A DNA stretch of 50,515 nucleotides. It comes from Acidovorax sp. (GTDB taxonomy: Bacteria; Pseudomonadota; Gammaproteobacteria; Burkholderiales; Burkholderiaceae_C). Positions 35,725 through 44,257 of this stretch are shown piece after piece (the first letter of the stretch is position 1; each line of letters starts with the position of its first letter). The notes under the pieces were generated by a model, which was given only the letters and a program-made list of their open reading frames with translations, was not told the DNA's origin and did not search any database. Location: NCBI GenBank assembly GCA_031277855.1, contig JAITLO010000040.1:1-50515 (forward strand), written 5' to 3'. The position numbers were made by a program, and so were the translations under genes.

Positions 35725-36264
35725 ATGTCCGCTTCTGCCCCCATCGCCTTGCCCTATCTCGCGGCCTATCCGCAGGCCCTGCAGGCACAGGTGCGCCAAT
35801 TGCTGGCCCAGCCTCAGGGCGCACAAGAGTGGTTGCTGCGCCGCCACCCCAAGGCCCATGCTTTGCGCACAGACAAGGCCTTGTTTGCCTACGTGGATGC
35901 GCTCAAGACCAGCTTTTTGCGCAAGGCTGGCACCTTGCACAAGGTGGTCTATGACAACAAGCTGCATGTGGTGCGCAATGCACTGGGCACCCACACCCGG
36001 CGCAGCGTGGTTCAGGGCAGCCGGCTCAACACCCGGCATGAGATTCGCATTGCCGCGCTGTTTCGCCAGGCACCCGAGGCTTTTTTGCGCATGATCACCG
36101 TGCATGAGCTGGCCCATTTGCGCGAGCAAGACCATGACAAGGCCTTCTACGCACTGTGCACACACATGGAGCCCGACTACCACCAGTACGAGTTCGAGGT
36201 GCGTCTGTACCTGAGCCATGTGGAGGCTGGTGGTGCACGGCTGTGGGGCGAGGGCAGCGTCTGA
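35725..36264 (+). CDS. YgjP-like metallopeptidase-domain protein (M48-type HExxH)
   Basis: The 179-residue protein has the zinc-binding motif HELAHLREQDHDKAF near residues 126-140, in the YgjP/SprT-like arrangement (HExxH followed by a third histidine and then Phe). The upstream segment GTHTRRSVVQGSRLNTRHEI is characteristic. YgjP-type proteins have been linked to metal-dependent hydrolase activity; the substrate is not certain. The ATG at 35725 is chosen over an in-frame TTG 12 bases upstream. Confidence 0.82.
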   Translation: MSASAPIALPYLAAYPQALQAQVRQLLAQPQGAQEWLLRRHPKAHALRTDKALFAYVDALKTSFLRKAGTLHKVVYDNKLHVVRNALGTHTRRSVVQGSRLNTRHEIRIAALFRQAPEAFLRMITVHELAHLREQDHDKAFYALCTHMEPDYHQYEFEVRLYLSHVEAGGARLWGEGSV

Positions 36265-36277
36265 AGCACCTTGTGCT

Positions 36278-37414
36278 TCAAGAAACCTGGGCGGCCTCCT
36301 GCTCTTCGCAGGCCACGCGGTTGCGCCCTGCATGTTTGGCGTGGTACATGGCCTGGTCGGCCCGCTGCTGCAGGCGCTCCATGGCGGGCGGAGGACTGGC
36401 ATGCGCAGGGCTGCAGCTCACGCCGATGCTGGCTGTGACGCGTAATACCTGCCCGTGGAACAAAATGGGAAGCCCTTCCAGCGCGGCACGGATGTGCTCG
36501 GCCACGCTGTAGGCGCTGTCCAACGTGGTGTTGGGTAAAAAAATGGAGAACTCCTCTCCACCAACCCGGCCAAGCAGATCGCTGTCGCGCAGGCAGTGCT
36601 GCAGCACCTGGCAGGATTCACGCAGCACATGGTCTCCCATGGCATGGCCGTGGTTGTCATTGATGCTTTTAAAGTGGTCCAGATCCACAAACAGCACAGA
36701 CACCGGTAATCCCAAGCGCTGGCACAGCTGGAGTTGGGCGTTGGATTGCTCGTAATAGGCACGGGCGTTGAGCGCATGGGTCAGCGAATCATGGCTGGCC
36801 AGGTGTTGCAGCTCTTGCTGGTGGTGCTCTAGCCGGTCATAGAGGTAGTAGAAGCGGGCGACATAGATATGGCCCACGATGGCACTGGCGACCATGGCAA
36901 AGCATAAAGTGGCATAGATATTGGGGTAGGCCGAAAGGTCCTGCAGGCTGAGCAGCCAAAAGCCGCCGGCCAGCGCTAGGCCCAGGCAGCCCCAGCCCCA
37001 GACACGGCCCAGCATGATGAAGGTGCCTATCACCAGCAAAGCCAGCCATATGGGGAGTAGCGGATCTGAGGGGAGCCACCACGCGGAGGCGAATAGATTG
37101 GCTGCATAGAGCAAGACCGTGCGCAGTCCTGTTCTCAGCAACTGGCGGGGATGGCGGCGCATCCAGCCCCAATGCGTCAGGTGGACCAGCATAAAACCTA
37201 GCCAGCAAGCGATGATAGAGGGCAGATAGGGCTGCCCCCAGGCGGTGAGGCAGTAGACAAAAATCAGCGCCACATTGCAGATGGCAGCAGTCACTGCAAT
37301 CGCCACCAAAAACCGGTACTGGAAGGCGTGCACTTCCTCGTCGGGCGCAAAGTCGGTCTGACCATACAGCCAAGCGTGCAAAGATGAAGTGTGCGCCACG
37401 GTTCGGAACTGCAA
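36278..37414 (-). CDS. Membrane-bound diguanylate cyclase (GGDEF)
   Basis: The 378-residue protein has about six membrane segments (residues 30-195) and a GGDEF domain (about 208-365). The active site is GGEEF in LLGRVGGEEFSIFL, which is catalytically competent. RDSD lies exactly five residues before it and fits the RxxD inhibitory I-site, so product feedback by cyclic di-GMP is likely. Other family parts are LSHDSLTHALNARAYYE-type ASHDSLTHALNARAYYEQSN and DLDHFKSINDNHGHAMGD. No EAL domain is present. The start is uncertain: TTG at 37414 or GTG at 37399, neither with a good ribosome site. Confidence 0.9.
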   Translation of the reverse strand: MQFRTVAHTSSLHAWLYGQTDFAPDEEVHAFQYRFLVAIAVTAAICNVALIFVYCLTAWGQPYLPSIIACWLGFMLVHLTHWGWMRRHPRQLLRTGLRTVLLYAANLFASAWWLPSDPLLPIWLALLVIGTFIMLGRVWGWGCLGLALAGGFWLLSLQDLSAYPNIYATLCFAMVASAIVGHIYVARFYYLYDRLEHHQQELQHLASHDSLTHALNARAYYEQSNAQLQLCQRLGLPVSVLFVDLDHFKSINDNHGHAMGDHVLRESCQVLQHCLRDSDLLGRVGGEEFSIFLPNTTLDSAYSVAEHIRAALEGLPILFHGQVLRVTASIGVSCSPAHASPPPAMERLQQRADQAMYHAKHAGRNRVACEEQEAAQVS

Positions 37415-37518
37415 GGAGTGCGAACCCTCGAGTCTAGACAGCCAGGAAAGGCTATTGCTGCCCAGTTATCGGCTTGGTGAGTACGTTACACCGGCGGGCC
37501 AGCTGTGCGGATGGCAGC

Positions 37519-38445
37519 TTAACCGCGAGCCGTAGCGGGTTGCTCCATATCCGCCGCTTGGCAACAGGTGGCGGGCAGCTGCAGCCAGCGCTGGGCCCCA
37601 GACTGCAAGGCCGCCAGGCTGCCCGTGGTCATCAGCTGCAGCTGCGCCGGGCCGGCCAGTGCATTTGCAGGGGCACCGGCAGGCTCTGGAGCCAGATGGC
37701 CAGCGGCCGCCAGCAGGCGGCGCGTTTGCCGTGCCACGGGGGCGCCGGTGTCGATCAGCTGTACCTCCGGGCCCAGCAGGGCGCGCAAATCATCCTTGGC
37801 AAAGATGTAATGGGTGCAGCCCAGCACAAGGGTGTCCATCTGCCCAGTCTTGACACCGAAACTGCCCAGCATGCCGGTGTAGAGGGCGCAGAGTGCTCTG
37901 GTTTCAGTAGCGGATGGGTCGGCCGGCAACGGCACTTCCGTACTTTGCTCAATGGCGCGTGCCAGACCGTCACAGGCCTGGACATGGAATTGGGTATGGG
38001 CGCCATGCTCGGCCACCAGGCGGGCAAAGCGCTGGCTGCTTACCGTGCCCCGTGTGGCGATCACGCCCACATGGTGGGTCTGGCTGGACAGCGAGGCCGG
38101 CTTGAGCGCAGGCTCCACGCCAATCAGGGGCAGGCCGGGCAGCTCGGCGCGCAGCAGGCTGACAGCCGCTGTCGTGGCCGTGTTGCAGGCAATCACCAGG
38201 GCCTTGATGCCATGGGCCTGTATCAGGTGCTGGGCAATGGTGCGGGTGCGGGCGATGACGAAATCATCGCCGCGCTCGCCATAGGGCGCATTGCCACTGT
38301 CGGCAAGGTAGACAAAGCGCTCATGCGGCAGCTCATGGCGCAGGGCTTGCAGCACGCTCAGGCCGCCAATGCCGCTGTCAAACACGCCAATCGGTGCCGA
38401 AAAACTGGGGGCCTGAGAGGGAGTGGCGGAGCGTGGTGCAGACAT
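37519..38445 (-). CDS. murI: Glutamate racemase
   Basis: The 308-residue enzyme makes D-glutamate for peptidoglycan. It has the N-terminal GVFDSGIGGLSVLQAL, the first catalytic cysteine region VIACNTATTAA, GDSGNAPYG-type YLADSGNAPYGERG, and the second cysteine in LVLGCTHYIFAK. It is a normal length for the family plus a short Ala/Pro-rich N-terminus and a longer C-terminal tail. The start is the ATG at 38443-38445. It lies convergent-free beside the acetyltransferase gene on the same strand. Confidence 0.94.
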   Translation of the reverse strand: MSAPRSATPSQAPSFSAPIGVFDSGIGGLSVLQALRHELPHERFVYLADSGNAPYGERGDDFVIARTRTIAQHLIQAHGIKALVIACNTATTAAVSLLRAELPGLPLIGVEPALKPASLSSQTHHVGVIATRGTVSSQRFARLVAEHGAHTQFHVQACDGLARAIEQSTEVPLPADPSATETRALCALYTGMLGSFGVKTGQMDTLVLGCTHYIFAKDDLRALLGPEVQLIDTGAPVARQTRRLLAAAGHLAPEPAGAPANALAGPAQLQLMTTGSLAALQSGAQRWLQLPATCCQAADMEQPATARG

Positions 38446-38518
38446 GGGCGCAGAGCGGGCGGTAAAGACCGCCCAGTATGCCCCGGGCCGGGTGCCTGTG
38501 CGCAGGCAGAGTCAAAGG

Positions 38519-39082
38519 CTATGGGGCCGTGAGGCGATACAGCACATGGCTGCGCAGCGGGTGGTCTGCCGGCAGGGCAGGGTGCTCAAACGTGGCCGGG
38601 TCACGCTGCATGCCCAGGCGCTGCATGACGGCGGCCGAAGGCAGATTGGGCACGGCCGTAAAGCTCACCACCTCGGGCAGGCGCAGCGTTTGGAAGGCAA
38701 AGTCCAGTGCCGCACGGGCACCTTCGGTGGCCAGGCCCTGGCCCCACCAGGGCCGTGCCAGGCGCCAGCCCACTTCCATACAGGGCTGGCTGAGGGTGGA
38801 AAACGGCAAGGTCGGGGTGGGGGTGTTGAGCCCAATCATGCCGATAAAGCTGCGGCTTTCCAGATGCTCAGCGGCCCAAAAACCCCAGCCCTGGCGTGCG
38901 ATGCGGCGCTGAATCTCATCGGCCAGCGCATCGCTTTGTGCACGGCTCAGCGGGGCGGGAAAGTAACGCATCACCTCAGCATCGGCATTCAAGGCCGCAA
39001 AGGCTGGCCAGTCTGCGGGCTGCCAGGGGCGAAGCCGCAGCCGCGGTGTCAGCAAGGTATGGGGCAGGTGGGCAAACAACAT
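38519..39082 (-). CDS. GNAT family N-acetyltransferase (RimJ/RimL-like)
   Basis: The 187-residue protein has the RimJ-like start LLTPRLRLRPWQPADWPAFA, then VMRYFPAPLSRAQSDAL, the segment FIGMIGLNTPT, the acetyl-CoA loop GWRLARPWWGQGLATEGARA and the end ASVFALTAVPN-type VSFTAVPNLPSAAVMQRLGM. It transfers an acetyl group to an unknown amine or protein N-terminus. The ATG at 39080-39082 has GGAGTGAG upstream. It starts six bases after the zinc-ribbon membrane protein gene, so they are probably cotranscribed. Confidence 0.88.
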   Translation of the reverse strand: MLFAHLPHTLLTPRLRLRPWQPADWPAFAALNADAEVMRYFPAPLSRAQSDALADEIQRRIARQGWGFWAAEHLESRSFIGMIGLNTPTPTLPFSTLSQPCMEVGWRLARPWWGQGLATEGARAALDFAFQTLRLPEVVSFTAVPNLPSAAVMQRLGMQRDPATFEHPALPADHPLRSHVLYRLTAP

Positions 39083-39088
39083 GGGGAC

Positions 39089-39619
39089 TCACTCCTGGCC
39101 AGGCGTTGGCGGCGGTGCACTGGCACCGCATTCCGGGCAGAAGCGGTCGTTGTGGCGCAGGCGGTGGCCCTGCGGGCATTGCAATTGTTCCAGCATGCGC
39201 GGGCGTTGCCAGGCGGAATAAAAAATGCAAAAGGCAACGCCGTAAAACAGCATGGCGTGGCCGGTGATGGGGCGCAGCCCACTCAAAGGCCCATCATCCA
39301 CGCGCTGCACACTCAGAAAGAAATTGACAAAGGCGTAGACGAACAGGCCGCCGGCGGCGTAGCGCATCCAGGGTGGGCAGCCGGCCAGCAGGGCGCGCCA
39401 GGAGAACGTGCCCCGCCCTGTGGGGTGCATGCGCTGTGCCAGAAAAGCAGCGGGAAACCAGACCACAAAAATACCCATGACCAGGGTGCTGCGAAAGTCC
39501 TCCCCCAGCAGCGGCAGCCAGGTGGGGGCCAGGCCTGTCAGTGCGGACCAATGCAGGGCTGCACTGAGTAAAAAACCGCAGGCGGCAAGCGCCATCATGG
39601 GAAGCAGGAAAACAGTCAT
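39089..39619 (-). CDS. Membrane protein with C-terminal zinc ribbon
   Basis: The 176-residue protein has four membrane segments (about 3-25, 45-62, 85-105 and 118-137) and a cytoplasmic C-terminal zinc ribbon, CPQGH followed by CPECGAS, with four metal ligands. I do not recognise a named family. The ribbon could bind nucleic acid or a partner, or simply stabilise the fold. It lies six bases before the acetyltransferase gene. Confidence 0.7.
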   Translation of the reverse strand: MTVFLLPMMALAACGFLLSAALHWSALTGLAPTWLPLLGEDFRSTLVMGIFVVWFPAAFLAQRMHPTGRGTFSWRALLAGCPPWMRYAAGGLFVYAFVNFFLSVQRVDDGPLSGLRPITGHAMLFYGVAFCIFYSAWQRPRMLEQLQCPQGHRLRHNDRFCPECGASAPPPTPGQE

Positions 39620-39796
39620 GGGAAAGGTGAAGGCAATAAAGAGCGATCCAGGCAGGCCTGGAAGGCGGTGTCCGGAGATCGTCAGGCCTGCATTGTCACC
39701 GGACTGCAGTTGTGCTGTGTGCAGCCAGCTGCTGCATGCGCTGTGTCAGCCTTGCAGGCACGAGGCGTTTGAGGCATTCATGGGGGTGGTGCCGGC

Positions 39797-40258
39797 TTAC
39801 AGCCAGCGGCGCACACGGGCGCAGTAGGCAGCGTAGTCCGCCCCAAACTTGGCCTGCAGGGCGTGTTCCTCGGGCTGGATTTGAAAGCGCGTGATAAAGG
39901 CCACAAACAGCGCGAGAGCCAGCAGGCCCAGCGGCGCGCCCAGCCCTGTCACCCAGGCCGTCAGCAGCAGGGCCATGCCCACATACATGGGGTTGCGGGT
40001 GAAGCGGTAGATGCCGTCTTGCACCACGGCGCTGGCCTTGCCCGGCCTCAGCGGATTGACTGTGGTGCGGTGGCGGCGAAAAGCCCACAGACCTGCCAGA
40101 TCGCAGCCCAGGCCGCACAGGGCCAGCAACACCGCCAAGGGCAGGCGCAGCGCGCCATCCAAGGTGGCCTGGGGCAGTGCACGGGCCAGCGCATAGGCCA
40201 GGGCCGCACACAGCAAGGCCACAACAGGGGGAGGAATTTTGTGATCGAGGGCGGACAT
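39797..40258 (-). CDS. Isoprenylcysteine carboxyl methyltransferase-like membrane protein
   Basis: The 153-residue protein has four to five membrane helices and the PEMT/ICMT motif VQDGIYRFTRNPMYVGMALL, then IQPEEHALQAKFGADYAAYC and the last RVRRWL. This family methylates a carboxyl or related group with S-adenosylmethionine, but bacterial members often lack a known substrate. The ATG at 40256-40258 is chosen rather than an upstream in-frame TTG; no strong ribosome site is seen. Confidence 0.85.
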   Translation of the reverse strand: MSALDHKIPPPVVALLCAALAYALARALPQATLDGALRLPLAVLLALCGLGCDLAGLWAFRRHRTTVNPLRPGKASAVVQDGIYRFTRNPMYVGMALLLTAWVTGLGAPLGLLALALFVAFITRFQIQPEEHALQAKFGADYAAYCARVRRWL

Positions 40259-40334
40259 GCAATTCAAAAAAGAGAGCTATTGGCGCGCTTGTGGTCTGTG
40301 TTTCAAGGCTTTTCGCTTCGAAATTACTTTGGGA

Positions 40335-40727
40335 TCAGCCCGCCATGGGGGTGCACAGCTCCACCAGCGTCCCATCCGGGCAGCGCAGATAGGACACGGT
40401 TTGTCCCCAGGGCTTGGTGCTGGGGGCTGCGAGCTCGGTTGCACCCTGGGCCAGGGCCTGTGCGTGTGCGCCGCCCACGTCGGCGGTGACCAGTGCAATC
40501 TCAAAACCCAGCGGCTGGGGCGAGGAATGGGCTTGCACATGGCCGCCGGGGAAGTTGCTGTCGCCCAGCCCATGGTGGGCAAAGGCCAGGGTGGTGGCGC
40601 CGGTGTCCAGCTCGCCATAGCTGCCGGAGTCATGCAAAAAGCGCTGGCGCAGGCTGAAGGCACGTTGCCAGAAGTCCAGGGAGGCGGCCACATCGGGCAC
40701 GTAGATGATGGTGTAGCCCAGGTGCAT
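40335..40727 (-). CDS. VOC family (glyoxalase-like) protein
   Basis: The 130-residue protein has the VOC beta-alpha-beta-beta-beta repeat pattern: MHLGYTIIYVPDVAASLDFW followed by QRAFSLRQRFLHDSG, and FEIALVTADVGGAHAQALAQ with a late YLRCPDGTLVELCTP. A metal site is possible from the first histidine and last glutamate. It may be a glyoxalase, dioxygenase or binding protein; the substrate is unknown. The start is the ATG at 40725-40727; a longer reading adds a proline-rich segment that is not in the family. Confidence 0.85.
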   Translation of the reverse strand: MHLGYTIIYVPDVAASLDFWQRAFSLRQRFLHDSGSYGELDTGATTLAFAHHGLGDSNFPGGHVQAHSSPQPLGFEIALVTADVGGAHAQALAQGATELAAPSTKPWGQTVSYLRCPDGTLVELCTPMAG

Positions 40728-40861
40728 GGGAGTCTTGATGGAAGTGGGAAAGAGGTGGTGCGGGGGCACCGTTGCCACATATGGTAGGGCATGGCGCACC
40801 GCGACCGATGCATGCGGCGGCGGCGCTGTGCCAGAAAAGCCCAGGCCCTGCCGGGGGCGAT

Positions 40862-41278
40862 TCAGCGGCTGCGGGCCTGCTGCTCCACATGCCGGGCAAA
40901 GCGGTCCAGAATGCTTTGCCAGCCGGCGCGCTGCTGTTCTATGGGGTGCGTGGACTCGGCATCAAAAGTCTCGCGCACGGTCACGCCATGGGGCGTTGCC
41001 TCAAACTCCACCACCAGTGTGCGGCCACCAAACTCGCTGGCAATCAACTGTCCGGTTACAACGCGGGTGTAAGTGCCGGCAAAGTCAAAGCCCATGCTGC
41101 CGTCCTTGGCCTCCATGCGCGAGGAAAACTGACCGCCCTCACGCAGATCGACCTGGGCACGCACGGTGTGCCAGTCATCCGATGCGGTGTTCCACTGCAG
41201 GATGTCGGCAGGAGTGTTCCAGGCATGCCAGACGGCATCCAGCGGGGCGTTGATGGTGGTGGCAACCGTGATCTGCAT
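40862..41278 (-). CDS. SRPBCC (AHSA1/polyketide cyclase-like) protein
   Basis: The 138-residue protein has the START-like fold pattern ITVATTINAPLDAVWHAWNT, then PADILQWNTASDDWH, and ends with THPIEQQRAGWQSILDRFAR HVE-type helix (IEQQRAGWQSILDRF). Such proteins bind hydrophobic ligands or act as chaperone activators or aromatases. The ATG at 41276-41278 follows AGGAG at good spacing. It is upstream of the VOC gene on the same strand, 134 bases apart. Confidence 0.87.
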   Translation of the reverse strand: MQITVATTINAPLDAVWHAWNTPADILQWNTASDDWHTVRAQVDLREGGQFSSRMEAKDGSMGFDFAGTYTRVVTGQLIASEFGGRTLVVEFEATPHGVTVRETFDAESTHPIEQQRAGWQSILDRFARHVEQQARSR

Positions 41279-41326
41279 GAGCGTCTCCTGCACAAGTGCC
41301 CACGGGGATTCGCAGGCGTGGTGATG

Positions 41327-41695
41327 TTAACGCTCCGGGTTTTCTGCGTCGTACCGGGCCTCGGCCTCACGCAGGTGCTGGGTCAGCACATGGGAGACCA
41401 GGTTGACCCCCACACCACCAAACAGCAGAGGTAGCAGGTACAGCGCCATGGACAGCTCGGAGCTGAAGAGATAGTCGTCGGCCAGCGAAGGGGTGAGCTT
41501 GGCCTTGAGGCTCAGTATCTGCAGCAAATACACATCCAGCCCGGCAATCCACACCAGCACCACACCCAGCAGCAGCACCGTCTTGCGGGAGATGGCGCGC
41601 TTGACCAGCATGCTGATGTAGATCACCAGCGGCGCCACCAAGGAGCACAGCACCAGCAGCCAAAAACGGATTTCAACAAACAGCGAGTTATTCAT
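41327..41695 (-). CDS. Small membrane protein of unknown function
   Basis: The 122-residue protein has three membrane segments (about 9-29, 39-61 and 82-104), with a short periplasmic or cytoplasmic loop between the second and third. The C-terminal tail is charged (REAEARYDAENPER). No family was recognised. It lies upstream of the SRPBCC gene on the same strand and could be cotranscribed. Confidence 0.6.
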   Translation of the reverse strand: MNNSLFVEIRFWLLVLCSLVAPLVIYISMLVKRAISRKTVLLLGVVLVWIAGLDVYLLQILSLKAKLTPSLADDYLFSSELSMALYLLPLLFGGVGVNLVSHVLTQHLREAEARYDAENPER

Positions 41696-41818
41696 GGAGG
41701 CGCCGCAAGGAGATCGTCAACACGCTCTAAACAGGTGCGGCGCATGCTACGCCTGCCGATTGTCCGGGGACAAGCAGAGCATGAGCGTGGAGCAGGGGCA
41801 ATGGCCGAGGGGCCTGCC

Positions 41819-42262
41819 TCAATAGGCCTTGTAGGGCAGAAACTTGCCCGAGAGCACCACGCGCACGCGGTCGCCATTGGCATGGGGCTCGCGCTCTATG
41901 TCCATGCTGAAGTCGATGGCACTCATGATGCCGTCGCCAAACTCCTCGTGGATCAGCTCCTTGATGGTGCTGCCGTACACATTCACCACCTCGTACCAGC
42001 GATAGATCAGCGGGTCGGTGGGCACGGCGCTGGGCAGCGAGCCCTTGTAGGGCACCACCTGCAGCCATTTCGCCTCTTCTGCGTTGAGGTCAAAAATGCT
42101 GGCCACGATGGCAGCCTGGTGGGCGTCAAACGTCATCTGCCCCAGGCAGCCTGCGGTAACCCATTCCTTGCTCAGGCCCACGGCCTTGGCCACGTCTTCC
42201 CATTTCAGGCCCTTGCTGACCTTGGCGGTAATGATTTTCTCGGTGACGTCGTTGCGGTTCAT
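41819..42262 (-). CDS. cynS: Cyanate hydratase (cyanase)
   Basis: The 147-residue enzyme converts cyanate and bicarbonate to ammonia and CO2. The helix-turn-helix-like N-terminal half begins RNDVTEKIITAKVSKGLKWE and has VAKAVGLSKEWVTAGCLGQM. The catalytic residues of the family are seen as Arg88, Glu91 and Ser114 in LIYRWYEVVNVYGSTIKEL and DGIMSAIDF. Length is a little below the 156 residues typical of E. coli. The ATG follows AAAGGA. No cynT (carbonic anhydrase) or cynR is in the window, so it stands alone. Confidence 0.95.
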   Translation of the reverse strand: MNRNDVTEKIITAKVSKGLKWEDVAKAVGLSKEWVTAGCLGQMTFDAHQAAIVASIFDLNAEEAKWLQVVPYKGSLPSAVPTDPLIYRWYEVVNVYGSTIKELIHEEFGDGIMSAIDFSMDIEREPHANGDRVRVVLSGKFLPYKAY

Positions 42263-42378
42263 GGGGCAGTCCTTTCCTCAAATACAAACAGGTGTCGGCA
42301 GGCGTTGGGCCATGGAGACCTTGTTGGCATCTTAGGTCAAGGGTGCGCCCAGACCTTTGACCAAAAGTAAGAGGGGAT

Positions 42379-43923
42379 CTACAGCACCGGGCTGAGCATG
42401 GCCAGCAGGTTGTGCCAGATGCGGCGCCACCAGGGCCAGGCGCGTACCTGGGTGGCGGTCACTGCAAAGGAGTCGCGGATGTAGTCTTGTTGCCGCGCGC
42501 GTATGGCCTGGGTCAGTGTGCGGTCTTGCAGCAGCACATTGTTTTCAAAGTTAAGGTCGAAGCTGCGCAGGTCCAGATTGGTGGAGCCCAAGAGGCTGAG
42601 CTCGCCATCCACGCACAGTGTCTTGGCATGCAGCAGACCGGGGCGGTATTCGTACAGCTGCACACCGGCTTGCAGCAGGCGGCGGTAGCTGCTGCGGCTG
42701 GCGGCGCCCACAATCCAGGAGTCATTGCGGGCCGGCAAAATCAAGCTGACCTGCACGCCGCGCCAGGCCGTGGTGCACAGGGCTTCGAGCACGGTAGCGT
42801 CGGGCACAAAGTAGGGGGTGGAGATCACCACCTCTCGCTGGGCACTGGCCAGCAGCGTGGCCACCAGCTGGGGTGTGGAGCGGGGGCGTTCCGTGGGGCC
42901 ATCGGCAATGGCCACGGCGACAAAGCCCTCCGCTGGGCCAGGAGCACCATCCTCCGGCGCTTGGGGCTGGGGTGCAGGAGTTGGAGGCTCAAAGGTTTGC
43001 GGGACGAAGGCTTGCGGTACAAAGGGTTTGGCATCGCTTTGCCCCCAGTCACTGGCAAATACCCACTGCAGCTGCAGCACCAGCGGGCCTTGCATGCGCA
43101 GCATGATGTCCACCCAGGGTGCGTAGCGCGGCTTGATGTGAAAGGCCTCGTCCGCGCAATTCTGGCTGCCGCAGTAGGTGGTGTGGCGGTCGATGATGGT
43201 GATCTTGCGGTGGTTGCGCAGGTCGATGCGGCTGGTCAGCATCACGTGCAGCGGGCGGTGCACGGGCAGTGCCACGGCCAGCTCCACACCGGCAGCGCCC
43301 ATTTGCTGCCACAGCGGCGATCGCAGCAGGCTGCGTGAGCCCAGTCCGTCCACCATGGCACGGCAGCGCACACCGCGCTGGGCTGCGCGCATCAGGGCCT
43401 GGGCCATGGCGGTGCCGGTTTCATCCGGTAGCCAGATGTAGTAGAGCACCAGGATTTCTTGTTGCGCCGCATCCATGTCCTGCAGCATGCGGGCGCGGGC
43501 CTGGGCACCGTCGGCCAGCAGCTCGGCCTGGTGGCCGCCCTGAGGCACAAAGCCGTTGACCGAGGCTGCATAGGCAAAAGCACTTTGCCAGCGCGGGGCA
43601 ATGGCCTGCCGGGCCGCGCCCATGCTGGCGGCTGCGGCCTGGGGCGTGTTGCCCAGCTGCAGCTGCTGCAACTGGCTGGCCGGGGCATGGGCCAGCAAAT
43701 AGGCGTGGGTGTTCAGGCGCTTGCGGCTGCGTCCACGGCCCAGGGCGGCTTCGCCAAACAGGTAGTACAGCAGGCAGCTGGCATAAGGCAGCAGCACCAT
43801 CACCAGCAGCCAGCCCATGCGCACATCGGGGCGCAAATCGTCACGCAGCAAAATGCGCAGCCCGAAGGCGGAAATCAACAGTATGTGCAGAGCAAGCAGC
43901 AGCCAAGTCATGGCCGGCAGCAT
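42379..43923 (-). CDS. cls: Cardiolipin synthase (phospholipase D superfamily)
   Basis: The 514-residue membrane enzyme condenses two phosphatidylglycerol molecules to cardiolipin. Two N-terminal membrane helices are followed by two HKD-type catalytic motifs: HRKITIIDRHTTYCGSQN in the middle and HAKTLCVDGELSLLGSTNLD near the C-terminus. The layout matches ClsA. A Pro/Gln/Ala-rich stretch (about 310-340, QAFVPQTFEPPTPAPQPQAP) lies between the two halves and is unusual. The start is the ATG at 43921-43923. Confidence 0.93.
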   Translation of the reverse strand: MLPAMTWLLLALHILLISAFGLRILLRDDLRPDVRMGWLLVMVLLPYASCLLYYLFGEAALGRGRSRKRLNTHAYLLAHAPASQLQQLQLGNTPQAAAASMGAARQAIAPRWQSAFAYAASVNGFVPQGGHQAELLADGAQARARMLQDMDAAQQEILVLYYIWLPDETGTAMAQALMRAAQRGVRCRAMVDGLGSRSLLRSPLWQQMGAAGVELAVALPVHRPLHVMLTSRIDLRNHRKITIIDRHTTYCGSQNCADEAFHIKPRYAPWVDIMLRMQGPLVLQLQWVFASDWGQSDAKPFVPQAFVPQTFEPPTPAPQPQAPEDGAPGPAEGFVAVAIADGPTERPRSTPQLVATLLASAQREVVISTPYFVPDATVLEALCTTAWRGVQVSLILPARNDSWIVGAASRSSYRRLLQAGVQLYEYRPGLLHAKTLCVDGELSLLGSTNLDLRSFDLNFENNVLLQDRTLTQAIRARQQDYIRDSFAVTATQVRAWPWWRRIWHNLLAMLSPVL

Positions 43924-43962
43924 ACCGAATGCTGCGCTGCGGGCTGGGTAGGTTGTGCAGGC

Positions 43963-44127
43963 TTAGCGGGGCAGCAGGGCGCTGGTGTCCACCACGCTCA
44001 TGGAGTCGGCCGACTTGGCTACCATGTCCACTCCCAGCAGGGAGGAGGCAGCAAGCAGCGCCAAAATGGCGGTGAGCACAAAGGCCAGCACCGGGTGGTG
44101 GCATGGATTTCGGGCAGTACGTCGCAT
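43963..44127 (-). CDS. Possible 54-residue single-pass membrane protein
   Basis: This short ORF has a basic N-terminus (RRTARN) and one hydrophobic helix (about residues 14-34, VLAFVLTAILALLAASSLLG). It is followed by a short polar tail. A GGGG ribosome-like site precedes the ATG at 44125-44127. It lies 39 bases upstream of cls on the same strand. I found no family; it may be chance. Confidence 0.35.
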   Translation of the reverse strand: MRRTARNPCHHPVLAFVLTAILALLAASSLLGVDMVAKSADSMSVVDTSALLPR

Positions 44128-44257
44128 GGCAAAACCCCAGTTGGAATGGAGTTCTTGCATTGCAGCGCCGGCATGGCCGCTTGTCTGTCAGAAAACACCG
44201 TTTGTATGTAGCCAAGATGTGTCTATTTGTGGCTCATACAGCGCGTATGCTGCAGGC

